64,000 bases of DNA. Source: Heterobasidion occidentale (lineage: Eukaryota; Basidiomycota; Agaricomycetes; Russulales; Bondarzewiaceae). Positions 52,996 to 64,000 of the stretch are shown here, one piece after another. The notes under the pieces are model-generated. The model was not told the DNA's origin, made no database searches, and saw nothing but the letters and a program-made list of their open reading frames with translations. Position 1 is the first letter of the stretch; each line of letters starts with the position of its first letter. Position numbers and translations under genes: made by a program. The stretch is taken from positions 434,001 to 498,000 of the forward strand of contig JBCAQO010000014.1 of the NCBI GenBank assembly GCA_039111635.1, written 5' to 3'.

Positions 52996-55033
52996 TTCTT
53001 CAAATTACATCCGCAACGATGTAAAACTACGAAAGGCTTGGTCCGCAATGACTATAAACTAGTTACCGTCTGGAACGACGTTAAAACTACCAAAGACCCT
53101 CAGAATATGGTTGCATTCTGGCAGACGGCGGAAGGGAGGGCCTCCACTGTTGCAGAACCCTGCCGACTAGGTCGAGGCGCTTCCATATTCCATATGCCCT
53201 ATAGTAAAAGAATATGGGGTCGACATGGTTCAATTCCGTGCGAGGGGTTTGGGGACATGGAGCGGGTTGTCAGCCATCCTACAGGACCACGACTACTCCA
53301 TGGTGCGCCCATTCTACCCTTAAAGGCCGAAGCAAGGATTCCGCTTCAAGGGCCAGTCAAGAGGCAACTGGGATCATGCCTCAGGTTTTGGAAAGTCCTC
53401 CATGACGTTAAACTGGGATTACCCTTTCCTTTACAGGGTCATGAGCAGTGTCCAAACATGAGATATGTTTTGGCACTACTCCTAGGACGTCCACAAAGAC
53501 TATAAACTATGAGCGTCCGCAATGACATTAACTACCACTCCTTTCAGCATAGGAGATGTTGATCAACATCGTTGTTGACGCCACAATGTTGATCTAGTCC
53601 GCAATGACGATAAACTACTTGCTCCTTCAATCATGGGAGTTGTGGTTGATGTCCATGACCTTGGCAACAACCAGTCCGAACTGACCTTAAACTACCCTCA
53701 CACCCGGAGGATTAAATCTATTGAGGCTCAGGAGGTTCAAGCCAGGCGATAGCAGGACGTCTGCAATGACTATAAACTACGGCCGTCCTTCATGACGTTA
53801 AACTGAGCTGCCCTTTGTCTACAGGGCCATGTGAGTTGTGTCAAAATAGGCTTCCGCCTTACAAGTCTATTTTGGACACCTCTCTATAAGTTATCCAGTT
53901 TGATATAGTATAACCCGTCACCATCTTTCCTCAATGGGACCCTGTCAAGAAGGAGGAACTGGTCTACGCCCTATGCGCATCACCGATGAATGTTCCGGCA
54001 CGCAGAAACGCCTGCTGTCTTGTTTACAGGTACTCCTACATTGGAGATGGATAGGTCCGCAATGACCTTAGTTTAAACTAGCAGGACAGTCCGCAAAGAC
54101 TTATGCATAAACTAGCCTCAGTTCGCGATGACTTAAGGATAAACTAGCGGACGTCTGCAAAGACGCAAAACTACGAACGTCCAGCAAGATGTTAAACTAC
54201 CAGGACATACCTTACACTGACCCCACAATAATTACCGTCAAGGTGGATACCATGGGCTATTCAAGAGACCATAGGGTTCAAAGTCTATTCTTCAAAATCC
54301 TTACCTCGTGTTCAATACGTGGAGCGCAGCTGCATGCTCGCTCCCATGTGACAAACAAACTCTGGACGAACACTCAATCTCTAACCAGGACGGGCCACCG
54401 TATGGGGCTGACAGAGTTAGGGATCTTCAAAGGGGTCTTGCCGGATTCAAAACAAGTTGAGAACTGTTCACTCTCGATAGGTTGGTGGGCCTAAGCCTTA
54501 GTAAAGCAATCAACCCACACACCTGGAATCCCCCTCGATACCAGAGATCAAGGAGATGAAGATCTATCCTAGAAACACTAAAGCATAGCCTTTGGCATTC
54601 TGAAGAAGAACGACACACACCCATCCACAGACGTGTTTCTACTCATCACATAATCATTCGCACGTGACACCTTTCCACGCCGTCGCCAGAAAGGACTGGC
54701 TTACCAAAGGCCCCAGGGAGTCCTGGGTCAAGCAGCTGCCTATTGACTCTAGGAGCATGCTCGCAACAAAATGTACCAATGAAGGAAGAACATCGGGAGG
54801 AGACGCAATATTGTTGATGTTGCTGATACCCGTATCAAACAGCTCAACGGAGATGGAAAACTCCTAGGCGTTGTAAACGACGTAAGTCAGTCTTCGCCCC
54901 AGAAAACGAAGTCATATCGGGAAGACGCATCCCGATCTATTTGGACGACCAGAAAGCAATTGTACATGGAATGACGATGAAGCTCGTGAAGGCGAGTAGT
55001 CCCCTCAGGAAGTTGGGACCTAGAAAGGGGTAA

Positions 55034-55611
55034 TGTTATGACTTGACCTATCGGGGCCCTTCGGGGCCGGTCTATCCAATGGCTCAAGCATCACATGCTA
55101 GGCGGCTCCACTACGGAGCGTACATCAAGGTATTTGGCATGTCCTTAGGAGCCAACTGGACCGATGGTTTTCTTCAAGACATCGGTAGAGGATATATGGG
55201 AAGGTCATGGGAATAGTGGATTGATAAGATAGGCATTCACATGCCATGGGTTGGGCTTATGGTAAGCACCTCGTCACACCAGGATGGATTGGTGCGACTG
55301 GAGAAGTACAAGAGTAGGCACCGGCTGAGAGAGACGGCGACCACAGCTCTCCTGGGATGGGTACCTGGAGAAGCACACGGACTCTTACCCTATACCCTAT
55401 ACAGTATATAAGGCCCATAGAATAGGCTGAGGATCTTCAGTCTATTCTCTTTGTTCCCCGGTATCTTCACATACCGATCTTTGTTGAACAATCATTATTC
55501 CCACCTGTATCAACACCTAATACAGTAGAGACTTCATACAACACTCAGTCCATTGTGCGACCTAGGGAAGAACCTGTTACTCTTGGGTTACTGAACGAGC
55601 AGTTCGTAACA
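55034..55611 (+). repeat. Element D 3' LTR
   Basis: 578 bp, TGTTATGACTTGACC ... AGTTCGTAACA, an A-family LTR with tatataagg and the tcagtctattct start region. Confidence 0.9.
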
Positions 55612-56915
55612 GTCGTCTGCTCTGGCTAGGAGGGCGACCACCCCGAACATCTGCATGTACTGGACCCAATTTCTGTTTCCTTGGGTGACTTTCAATAGTC
55701 GGTCCGGTACACTGGGCAGCTGAAAGGCTTCGTCTGAGGGTTCTGGTTCCGGGGTCTTGGCGGTACTCATCTTTGCTGGCTGGGCAAAGGTTGGAGTAGT
55801 GGGGTGTGACCCGGATAGAGATGGGGAACGTAACATATCCATCTCTTTTGAGTAGGTATTGGTACAGGGGTTGGTGGAGTAGCGGTCTGAACAAACTATT
55901 GGTGATTTGGTTAAGCGCACTGCTAATGACCTCGGTGGTTCTGCTACGAGGGTGATAGAGAGGGTGTGTGTTCGGCGTAAATTGCCTTCGTGTAGTTGGA
56001 AGGTAATGACACTGATGATTTCGGTATTCGGGGAGGGTAGTCCGTCCAGAGTGAGGCAGGGGCAGGTGAGCTCATTCAAGTGTTAAGACCTGGTCTTCGC
56101 ACATGATGTGCCAGGAGGCTCCTGAGTCACTGAGGGACATGCCAAATCCAGGTGCGTCCGATAAAGGCACCAGCGGCTAACTGTGTATGTAATTCGGAGT
56201 GCACAAGAGATTTGTGATGATATCGTGTCTCCAGGAAGGCACAAAGGTTTTTCCACAGATGTGAGGGTACAACCTGATGCGGGCCCTGGATGGCAGTAGA
56301 TGTGCTGCCCACTAAAGTCAAGATAGAATACTGCTAGTCCTATGTAGAACTTAGCCAGTATTGATATGACAACTGAGTGATTGAGGATGATAATAGAGAG
56401 AAGTGCAGAGACAAGTTAAACGATGTTTAATCAGATGTTCTTGACAATCAAAGGTCTGGCCTAATGGCAAAGACTATGATGTAGCAGAGGTATGGCTAGT
56501 ACCAAAGGTCAAGGGTTAAGAATAGGTGGTAGGTAACAAAGGTGAACAAGCTAGTGAGACAGGTCTCTGGCTCGTTCTATATATACGTAGTCTACTTTAG
56601 GGCATGATCTACAGAAGGTCCATGCTTCTCAAGGTACTGAGGTAAATAGAAGCAAACAATCAATGATCGAAGGATCAATGAACAAACCATTGAGGCAGGA
56701 ACAAGAACCAGGAACAGGAACAGGGGTAGGAACCGTTCAGGTAACTGTGATGACATGATCGCTGATCAGGGGTAGAAGATAAGATAAGATAACTCAATGT
56801 CTGTTGGTGAAGTCAAGGGGTCGGTCACCGGGTATAGGTCATATCTGTTGGTCATAGACCACGTGCCATATGATCAGGTGATCATATATCATGTGTTATG
56901 AGCCGGCTCTTAACA
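55612..56915 (-). mobile_element. Element H: truncated G-family element (5' LTR and Gag start)
   Basis: G-type LTR at 56081-56915 (835 bp) followed on the minus strand by a leader and the first ~155 codons of a Gag-like frame (56079-55613; e.g. KMSTAKTPEPEPSDEAFQLP, RNWVQYMQMFGVVALLARAD). It stops abruptly at the D LTR. Next to the LTR, TGAATGAGCT pairs imperfectly with the AGCTTGTTCA region of this LTR, again suggesting self-priming. This gives family G its coding identity. Confidence 0.75.
56081..56915 (-). repeat. Family G LTR (5' LTR of H)
   Basis: Reverse complement of the solo LTR 37740-38567; it starts TGTTAAGAGCCGG on the minus strand. The outer flank (atagcc) has no matching duplication. 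Confidence 0.88.
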
Positions 56916-57613
56916 ATAGCCTAAGGCTTCCCTACTGTGCACGAAGTGCTTAAATACATACAAGCGGATGCACAAACCAAGTAACTATGGGGCAGAAATG
57001 CAAGGTATAGACTTTGGGAAGGGTCCAATGTATCCCTATGTGGAAGGTGGGAAAATACAGGTATGCAAGTGAAATAAAATGAGTTTGTAACACTTGGCCT
57101 ATGAAGGGCAAGGTCTAGACACTGAAGATTATAAAGGAGCTGAATCTTGACTTGGTGGAGACACTCAATATTGATCAAAGTTAAGGCACGGTGATCATTT
57201 CTGTGAAGGAAGGGAAAATATTTATTTATGCTATGAATGATGCTTGTCATCTATTTCATAGGTTTGTAGCACAGCAGAGAACAATCTTCACTCATATTAT
57301 AGATATGATGTATGTCTTTTGACAGAACACCATAAGGGTTGCTAGCACAGAAATATTTCTTATATCATCATGATTTAGTTGACTTGAAGAGACACTACAG
57401 TGAAACAATGTCATTTGTCTAATTGGATCTTTTCCATTGAGATTGAGACTTGGAGATGCTCAAATCTATTTAATTGGAGAGAGGGCCCCCAGGGTCTAAT
57501 CTTATGTGGTGGTGCTACAAGGGTCTTCGAGGGTCTTCATCGTGACCGAATTTGGCTGCAGCTGGATCGACTTGTCGCTCGCGTACTTCGTATTCTCCTT
57601 CCTAATCGCCAAA
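56916..57613. other. Intergenic region between the nest and cct8
   Basis: A+T-rich, no gene. Near 57390-57480 the sequence cactacagtgaaac ... taattgga resembles terminal repeats of pogo/Tc1-like elements, but no full element can be shown. The last ~150 bases are presumably the cct8 promoter and 5' leader. Confidence 0.4.
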
Positions 57614-59686
57614 ATGTCTCTCAAAGTCCCAAAAGCTAACAACATCCAGCTTTCAAAGACGGGTACAAGGTGACTCTTGCCCATATCCCTCTTGTGAACT
57701 CTGATGCAAATGGTACTGCACTTAGCAACTTTCAGGGCTTGAGGATGCACTTCTTCGCAACATCTCGGCCATATCTGAATTGTCTGACCTTACCCGCACC
57801 AGTTTTGGGCCAAATGGTATTCATCACTTCTATTCATGTGTGTGTGTATCTCAATGAGAACCTAGGACGGAATAAGCTTGTGATTAATCATTTGGGTCGA
57901 CTTTTCGTAACCTCAGACGCCGCGACCATCATTCGAGAGATCGAGGTTGTCCATCCGGCCGCAAAGCTTCTTGTCATGGCATCGCAGGCTCAGGAGGCTG
58001 AGGTAAGTTGTCGAGTCTCCAATGCGCACCTTATAGTCTCTAACGCTTGGAAACTATCTTGATCGTATCGTACAGATGGGGGACGCGACTAATATGGTGC
58101 TGATCCTCGCGGGAGAGCTGTTGAAGAAGGCAGAGCATCTGTTGATAATGGGTCTGCATCCCAGCGAAGTGATCAAGGGCTATGAACTTGCGTGCAAGAA
58201 GGCTCTCGAGGAACTCGACAGTACGCTTTCATCCCCTTCATCCGCTTACTTTTCTAATTGTGAACCCAGCGCTCTCATGCAGCGAGCTTCCAAACCCATT
58301 GACACAGGAATCGCTTTCCCGTGCCATTAAGCCTGCCATCGCATCGAAGCAATATGGCTATGAAGATACCCTTGCGGCGTTGGTGGCTGAAGCTGCTCTC
58401 TCTGTAATCCCGCAAAATCCGAAAAACTTCAACGTTGACAATGTCCGCGTGGTGAAGATCATGGGAGGAAGCTTGGCCACGAGCAGAGTTGTGCAGGGTA
58501 TGGTGTTCGGACGTGAACCAGAGGGTGAGTATTTGCCTATTGATCCTTTTTCGCTGTGAAAGGTACTCATCATGCTGTATCGCTACAACGATAGGTGATA
58601 CTAAGACCGTGACGAAGGGAAAAGTCGCGGTATTCACAAACCCGATTGATACTGCTCAGACAGAGACTAAGGGGACTGTGTTGATAAAAAATGCGGATGA
58701 GATGCTAAACTTCACTCGAGGAGAGGAGAAGCACATGGAAAAGGCACGTCTTAAAAAGTTACATGAGCCTACACCCTTTGAATGCTGACCGATCAATATC
58801 AGATTTTTGCAGAAATTGCAGCTTCGGGCGTCAAAGTTGTCATCGCTGGAACATCCATCGGTGACCTAGCGCTCCACTACCTCAACCGCCACCATATTCT
58901 CGTTCTCAAAGTCCTTTCCAAATTTGAGCTCCGTCGCTTGTGCCGCGTAGTCAACGCGACCCCACTTGCCCGCCTGGGGGCACCTACGCCGGAGGAGGCT
59001 GGTTTCGTCGACGTTTGTGAGTGCATTGAGGTTGGAGGCGACCGTGTCACAGTCTTGCGGCAAGAGGGCGGCGAGGGCGGCGAGACATCGCGTACAGCGA
59101 CCGTCGTACTTCGTGGAGCGACGCAGAATCATCTTGACGATCTTGAGCGTGCCGTGGATGATGGCGTTGGCGCGTTGAAGGCGTTACTGCGCGATCCACG
59201 ACTCGTACCAGGTGCAGGCGCGAGCGAACTCGCTCTGGCGAGACGCGTGGACACATACGGTGCCGGTTTGAGGGGTTTGGCGCAACATGCTGTCAAGCGG
59301 TTTGCGAGTGCGTTGGAGGTCGTACCACGGACGCTAGCAGAGAATGCGAGAGGTGCAGCCGAAGGTAACGAGGTCGTTGCAAGACTCTGGGCGAAACACG
59401 AGAAGGAGGGCGGACAAGCCTGGGGTGTAGACGTTGAGGTGAGCAATCTTTCTTCTGATGAGCCCCCACTCGACTCATTGAGGGGCTAACAATGCAGGCG
59501 GAGACGGACGGAACGCTGTCAGCAGTTGATTACAACATCCTCGACTCTTTGGCGGCCAAATCGTGGGCCATCCGTCTAGCCACGGAGGCCGCCGTGTCTG
59601 TCCTCAGCGTTGATAGCATCATCATGAGTCGCCCGGCGGGTGGACCAAAAATACCGCAGCAAGCGGGCCATTGGGATGAGGATTGA
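57614..59686 (+). CDS. cct8: T-complex protein 1 subunit theta (CCT8)
   Basis: Eight exons: 57614-57669, 57726-57816, 57866-58002, 58076-58220, 58270-58524, 58595-58743, 58803-59438, 59498-59686, giving about 552 residues, normal for CCT theta. Diagnostic segments: start MSLKVPKANNIQL; RTSFGPNG-RNKLVINHLGRLFVTSDAATI; EAE-MGDATNMVLILAGELL (theta has GDATN where most CCTs have GDGTN); VRVVKIMGGSL; VVIAGTSIGDLALHYLN; the C-terminal SVDSIIMSRPAGGPK. The subunit is part of the eight-membered cytosolic TRiC ring that folds actin, tubulin and WD40 proteins using ATP. Intron 58744-58802 has a GC donor (aag|gcacgt). In exon 1 one T is missing before ttcaaagacgg (57650-57654), a homopolymer, so the frame needs one inserted base. 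Confidence 0.93.
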
Positions 59687-60100
59687 TAAGAGAGGCCTTC
59701 ACCTGTGAGAGTAGACGGTTCGAAAGACATGAATAGAAGTGCATATTGCGGTATACGCATTCCTGGCCCTGTGGTCATTGTCTCGAGCCAGAGGATCTGC
59801 ATGTCAAATCTCAAATGATCTTGCTGTAGTAGTTTTCAGAACAAGGATCGAGCTGGATTGAGGTTGAGATGTTGGTGTTGACGCGTGCGCGGCTTCATCA
59901 CGCCGGCATGGCTGGCTTAGTTTGCACACATTGCTGCTCCCTCCTCTCTCTGACCCCAACTGACGGTCACCACGACTAGCACACTTACCTCTGGATCATT
60001 GTCGCTCCTTGTTGAGCCTTTCAGAGGCGTCCAACAAAGTGATCATTCATCTCACTCGCGTCTCGACTACTGCGGAAGTCAGCGCTGGCACCACTAGACC
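59687..60100. other. Intergenic between cct8 and the SDR-like gene
   Basis: Contains the 3' flank of cct8 and the upstream region of the next gene (same strand). C+T-rich around 59940-60070, as is common near fungal transcript starts. No other feature seen. Confidence 0.5.
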
Positions 60101-61668
60101 ATGGTACTCAAGATCGCACATGCGACCTTAACATCAATCTTGCCATCGAAATACTACACGCATGCTGTACTAGTCATAGTTGCAATCATCACGATTCATG
60201 CGTATACTCAGGGCAGGAAAACGATTCGTGAGCGGGACCTACATGGTCGTACCATCCTTGTAACTGTGCGTATCCTGCCATTCGCTGAGAAACTGAGCTG
60301 AGTTATACCACAAATGATAGGGAGCATTCACTCCCATTGGCCTGACGCTTCTTGATTCCCTCGCACGTCGTGGTGCACATCTTATTGCGCTTTCCCCAGA
60401 TCCAGTGGACTTATCTGAAGGTGCCCCGGCGACGTCAGCTGCGTTACTGGTTCCCGTACTGCGAAGCACGACGAACAACGAGGACATCTACGCCGAGCAC
60501 TGTGACCTTACCTCGCCTTCATCGATCCGAGCGTTTTGCACGCATTTCGTCCAGGGCGAGCAACAGCGACTCGATGCTATACTTTTCGCACACGAATACG
60601 CACACATCGGGTCCGTGTTACCCACGAAGCCTGCTCGGGATGTGGTGAAGGAACGGCGAGATGCGTCATGCGCCACCTTCCTGCTCACTACTCTTTTACT
60701 CCCTGTCTTACTTGTCGCTCCTGTCGAGCGAGATATTCGGCTGATCACTCTCATCAACCCTTTTTATGCTGCGGCGGAGGCAACCTTCTCTGCTTCGTCC
60801 ACCCCTGGCACTCCTTCCACGTCCACATCCCCGCAGTCGGCACTCTTCTGGACTGAAGGCAGACGCGCTCTTCGCACGGCGATTATGACACGGCATCTAC
60901 AGCGCGTGCTCGACGCGCTCCCAGCCAGCGCCCAGGTGCCGCGCGCCGATTCGGATGCGTCAAGTGTGCCCGTGGTAAGTGACAAGGTGCAGCGCTCGAA
61001 CATCGTGACTGTATCCGTCTCGCCGGGGGTAAGCCGCTCGGACATCATTGCTCCACTACTGGGTGCGGACACGTCACGCCAAGGTGTCTCAATCCGCGGC
61101 ATAATTTTGTGCGTGGTTGTTTATTTCGTTGGCATATTCTCTGTGCTGATCAGTATTCCTCAGGTACTTCCTCGCCACCCCGATCCTCCGTGTGCTCACG
61201 AAGTCCTCTGCTTCTGCCGCGCAGGGCGTACTCCATACGCTGTTTTTGCCCACGCCATTCAAACGACTTGCTACATCGTCGACGCCAGGTGCAACGGCTG
61301 AGTTTCTCGATCCTGAGGAAGTGCTCAAGCCTGGTGCGCTATACGCAGAGTGTGCAGTCACGCGGCTGCATGTCCCAGCACCGCCAGCACCGCCAGAGAA
61401 CGACTCGGAGTCTGATGCGTCTTCTCAGACTAGCAATACAGCAGGAGCCGGCGAGACTCCAAGGACTATACGACAGACTGTGGATGACGGGGAGCTAGGT
61501 GGAGAGGCACTTGGGACGCTTGTTTGGGACGAGTACGAGCGCGAGCTGAAGGTGTGGGAGGCACTAGAAGTCGAGGAACAGAAAAGGGCAAAACAAGGCG
61601 ACCAAAAGAGAGGCGGACTGGGAGATGGGAGGCACACGCCGCCAACAGTCGATGAGACTAGTGGATGA
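60101..61668 (+). CDS. Membrane-anchored SDR-like protein (DUF1776 / Pbr1-like)
   Basis: Three exons, 60101-60265, 60321-61108 and 61164-61668, encode 485 residues; both introns are 55 nt, GT-AG, with matching phases. A single hydrophobic segment (~residues 18-34, HAVLVIVAIITIHAYT) precedes the start of a Rossmann fold, HGRTILVT then GAFTPIGLTLLDSLARRGAH, which corresponds to the nucleotide-binding TGxxxxxG of short-chain dehydrogenases with Ala or Gly variants. Then DPVDLSEG, AILFAHEYAHIG (NAG-like strand) and a helical region. No clear YxxxK was found, so catalysis is doubtful. The C-terminus is acidic and charged (ELKVWEALEVEEQKRAK). It resembles the yeast YNL181W (PBR1) type of putative oxidoreductase; the assignment is from pattern recognition. 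Confidence 0.65.
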
Positions 61669-62220
61669 TCGTGCACATATATTCTCGGTATCCATGGGTG
61701 TGGACGATTTCATTACTTTGTGCGTGGATGTAGAGCGTGGACAAGTTGGAATCGGAGGACAATTGATCTTGCGCAAGACATTGGGTTTTGAGGAAGATAA
61801 AATCCAAATCTCGTACTGTAATCTCAACGGTACCTGCTATGAAGTGTGAGCATGCAAACAAGTTATAGAAGGGGCATGAATTGCGAAACATAAGTATGAC
61901 GTTTACGGGGACTGTGAGCTATGAGTCTGGCATGGATAAATAAAGAGGACGAGTAATAGGAACTGTAGGGTATGCCTACATTTGTGACCATTGTAAGAAC
62001 AATAAAAGGACGTCGCGAATGCCTAAGAACCATGAAGATGCAAGCACGTTACTTGGTGTCGAGCTGGACAATGTTGTCGCATAAAAGAGAAAGTCGGCTG
62101 CATACGTTCAAGAAGCATCGTAGTGCTTCTACATTCTCCGACTCGCCTCTTGCCTAACACCCTGTGGTCGTCTAGCCTCGTAAGCGACTCAAGTAACATG
62201 CGCATCAGCGTTGCCTGCGG
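61669..62220. other. Intergenic between convergent genes
   Basis: 3' flanks of the SDR-like gene and the minus-strand gene. An open frame on the minus strand (62205-62023) could be a further exon of the neighbouring gene, but no convincing acceptor phase was found. Confidence 0.4.
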
Positions 62221-63139
62221 TCATAAGAGGCAACAATTCATACCTGCACGTTGTTGGCCTTGATCGACACTAGTTTCCCTCTGTTTCACATATTCATTGA
62301 AGGCATTCCATGCTACCCTATACTCTTCAACGATCGCCCCAAGCGTAGAGTTCACCGCTGTTACACATCCAGCATCAGGGATTTTGCCGCGCTGCATCTG
62401 TTCGCGACCAGAGAATATTCGCTTGAGAGCATCGAAGACAGTTCCGGTGTACCATGCAGAATCGCGATGATGAACGTCGGAGAGCATGGCATGGTTTTCG
62501 GCGAGCAAGAGAAGGAGGACAGAAAGCTGGACGTCGGTTGGAGGGGGGTTACGACCGTGATTGGTATTGGGAAATGTCAAAGTCCTGATGATCTCGAACG
62601 GTTTGTGAGATTGCGTGATGGTGGTGAGCGCATTTTTAGCGATGCTCGACTGCACTACAACATAATCCACAATGCGAGGCGAAGAGGTCCGCACAGCGTC
62701 GTCGCCAGCTGCACCAGATACACGCTCGAGGGTGAAAGCCGCAGTCCAGCTAGAGTCGTGCTTCGCATGGACAATCAGGAAGTCATGCTTGGGGTTGGAA
62801 ATACTCGCACAGTGCTCGATTTTGACCAGTGACGACGGTGTGCGATGTTCCGCCTGAATTCCAAGCGACCATACCTCCACGGGAGCTTGCAGCCGGGTTC
62901 TAGGAAAGACAAATGAGTCTGGAGGAGGTTGGAAACTGCTGACAAGATGACGGAGGGTGGATATTGAAGTAGAGAATATACTGGAGCACGTCGGCATGTG
63001 TTCTGAGTGAGAGAGTTGAGCCTTCATCAGTCTCTGCGGAAAGGTCACTTGTAGGAAAAAGATTGGTGAACAAGCATGCGACGGTCGTAATAGGAAGCTG
63101 AAAAAAGCTGAGACTCACCCCCCGTCGCCGCGGAAACAT
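62221..63139 (-). CDS. Hypothetical protein (277 residues)
   Basis: Two exons on the minus strand: 63139-63119 and 63033-62221, joined by an 85-nt intron with GTGAGT donor and CGCAG acceptor in phase 0. The product starts MFPRRRG-RLMKAQLSHSEH and looks globular (SFQPPPDSFVFPRTRLQAPV, HDSSWTAAFTLERVSG, DVQLSVLLLLLAENHAMLSD, AIVEEYRVAWNAFNEYVKQR). No known domain recognised. The last four residues, CCLL, fit a CaaX box with terminal Leu, which could be geranylgeranylated. A CAG|GTATGA donor-like site lies just before the stop (62246-62240), so the 3' end may be spliced differently. Confidence 0.55.
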
Positions 63140-64000
63140 TGTAGCTGTGCATGCAAACACTGAACGACAAGACCTGTAGACACGGAGGGAGTATAGTACT
63201 ACAACTCCAGAGCTATCTAGAACCTCTCAACATGCAATTAAGGTCGCCGTAAGAGCGATCGATTAACATCGTTGCAACCGTATTGCAGCCGCATGGCCGA
63301 CACATATTCTCAGGCTCATCGTTTAGGGATAATGGCGACAAGCAGGTCGAAAGGTGCTGAAGGTCATGCTTCGGGTTGTCGGAGGGGAACACGGAACTGC
63401 GACGGAACTAACAGACGGGTGAATCAGTACGAGTCAAATCAAGCAACGATGACGGGAGATTGCAAGATAATAAATATGTTGTATGTCCGCTTGGGGAAAT
63501 CCTTGCGCGCCATCTCGCAATGAATCAGCAACGAGGACTACACAGATGCTTGGACTACAAATATAGTCATAGTCGACAAACACGAGGTTCCCTGCAGGTC
63601 CGTGGTAGCGGAAACAGCAGAACGCCCAAGTTCATCGTTTAATGCGCGAGACATGCGGTTCCCTATGGCTTAAAAAACAACACACCTCAAGACTTCAGCG
63701 CGCTTTGTGGACGAGTGCTTGAAATTCATTGATATGGGTCGAGAGATTCCTCAACAGGTGTGGGAACTACACGGGAATGTACATGGATCTCGAAAGTCAA
63801 TCAACCAGCATAAAGCAGGGCGCGCCATCTGACCTGCAGATTGCGACATAGACTCCATGTTTGACCAGCAAGATGTAGGGAGGGTACTATGTAAACGAAG
63901 GATGATGTTCCCGCATCGTGAAGGCATCAGGAAGAGGTCTGACTAAAATAAAGAAAAATAAATCAGTTGTCGCCGTATAAATTGAAGGTGCGGGAGCCGC
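63140..64000. other. Upstream region, no gene seen
   Basis: Several short open frames with no coding character. The region upstream of 63139 should hold the promoter of the minus-strand gene. Nothing else was recognised. Confidence 0.5.

Larger units (their letters stand above)
52562..55611 (+). mobile_element. Element D: 3' end of an A-family element (tail plus LTR)
   Basis: It matches A from 22797 and 34274 onward, with the T-arm-like hairpin (53224-53240), about 15 copies of the ~20-nt motif and a purine tract before the LTR. The 5' part is missing at the junction with F. The site interrupted by C in A is intact here (near 53361). A ~380-bp segment (52615-52995) replaces the corresponding stretch of A. 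No target duplication can be defined. Confidence 0.85.

Noticed and set aside
57386..57500. pogo/Tc1-like terminal inverted repeat upstream of cct8
   Set aside because: Only one suggestive end (cactacagtgaaac ... taattgga) was found and no matching opposite end or transposase.
57650..57669. Extra intron ending at catccag inside the first exon of cct8
   Set aside because: A ctaac/ccag-like pattern is present, but it would place the conserved MSLKVPK start in an intron or need a ~24-nt intron. A missing T is simpler.
63272..63642. Small plus-strand ORFs at the right end
   Set aside because: Short, unsupported by splice context or recognisable similarity.

Overview
The window looks like a piece of an Agaricomycete (mushroom-forming basidiomycete) genome. 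The host genes are split by short GT-AG introns of about 50-60 nt. They include a NACHT-WD40 protein and a small secreted double-psi beta-barrel protein of types typical of agarics, and the repeats are chromodomain Ty3/gypsy elements.

Layout. 1-6.7 kb holds three plus-strand host genes: the C-terminal part of a NACHT-WD40 protein, a secreted DPBB/expansin-like protein, and the mitochondrial bc1 assembly chaperone Cbp3. From about 7.3 to 56.9 kb there is a nest of retrotransposons roughly 50 kb long. From 57.6 to 63.1 kb host genes resume: chaperonin subunit CCT8, a membrane-anchored SDR-like protein, and a minus-strand protein of unknown function.

The nest can be read as a stratigraphy. The oldest layer is a dead DIRS-type element (minus strand; RT, RNase H, tyrosine recombinase). 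It was cut by element A (Ty3/gypsy, plus, 7770-36529, TSD gcctt), a solo LTR of family G (37740-38567, TSD gaatg) and an LTR of family B (from 38978). A was cut by element B (14359-21471, minus, flanked by ccgt) and by C, a second member of A's family (23450-34273, minus, TSD gcaac). The B-type LTR was cut by element E (39156-49537, minus, TSD cccac). Rearranged pieces follow: F (E family, plus), D (3' end of the A family, plus) and H (5' end of a G-family element, minus).

Most notable points. (1) Families A, E and G appear self-primed: about ten bases next to the 5' LTR are complementary to bases about 33 nt downstream of the LTR TATA element, as in Tf1-type elements. (2) The A family has a tail of about 2.7 kb after its last ORF, holding some 16 copies of a ~20-nt motif separated by stem-loops, plus a tRNA T-arm/B-box-like hairpin. 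(3) A, B and E each carry a different accessory gene near the 3' LTR: a two-frame overlapping ORF (A/C), an antisense intron-bearing Cys-rich gene (B), and a second zinc-knuckle protein (E). (4) The elements look young by their LTRs but are coding-dead. (5) The reading-frame breaks inferred in host genes fall in homopolymer runs, which suggests assembly error.

All calls come from reading the sequence by eye. LTR differences are visual counts and family names are from recognised motifs, not searches.
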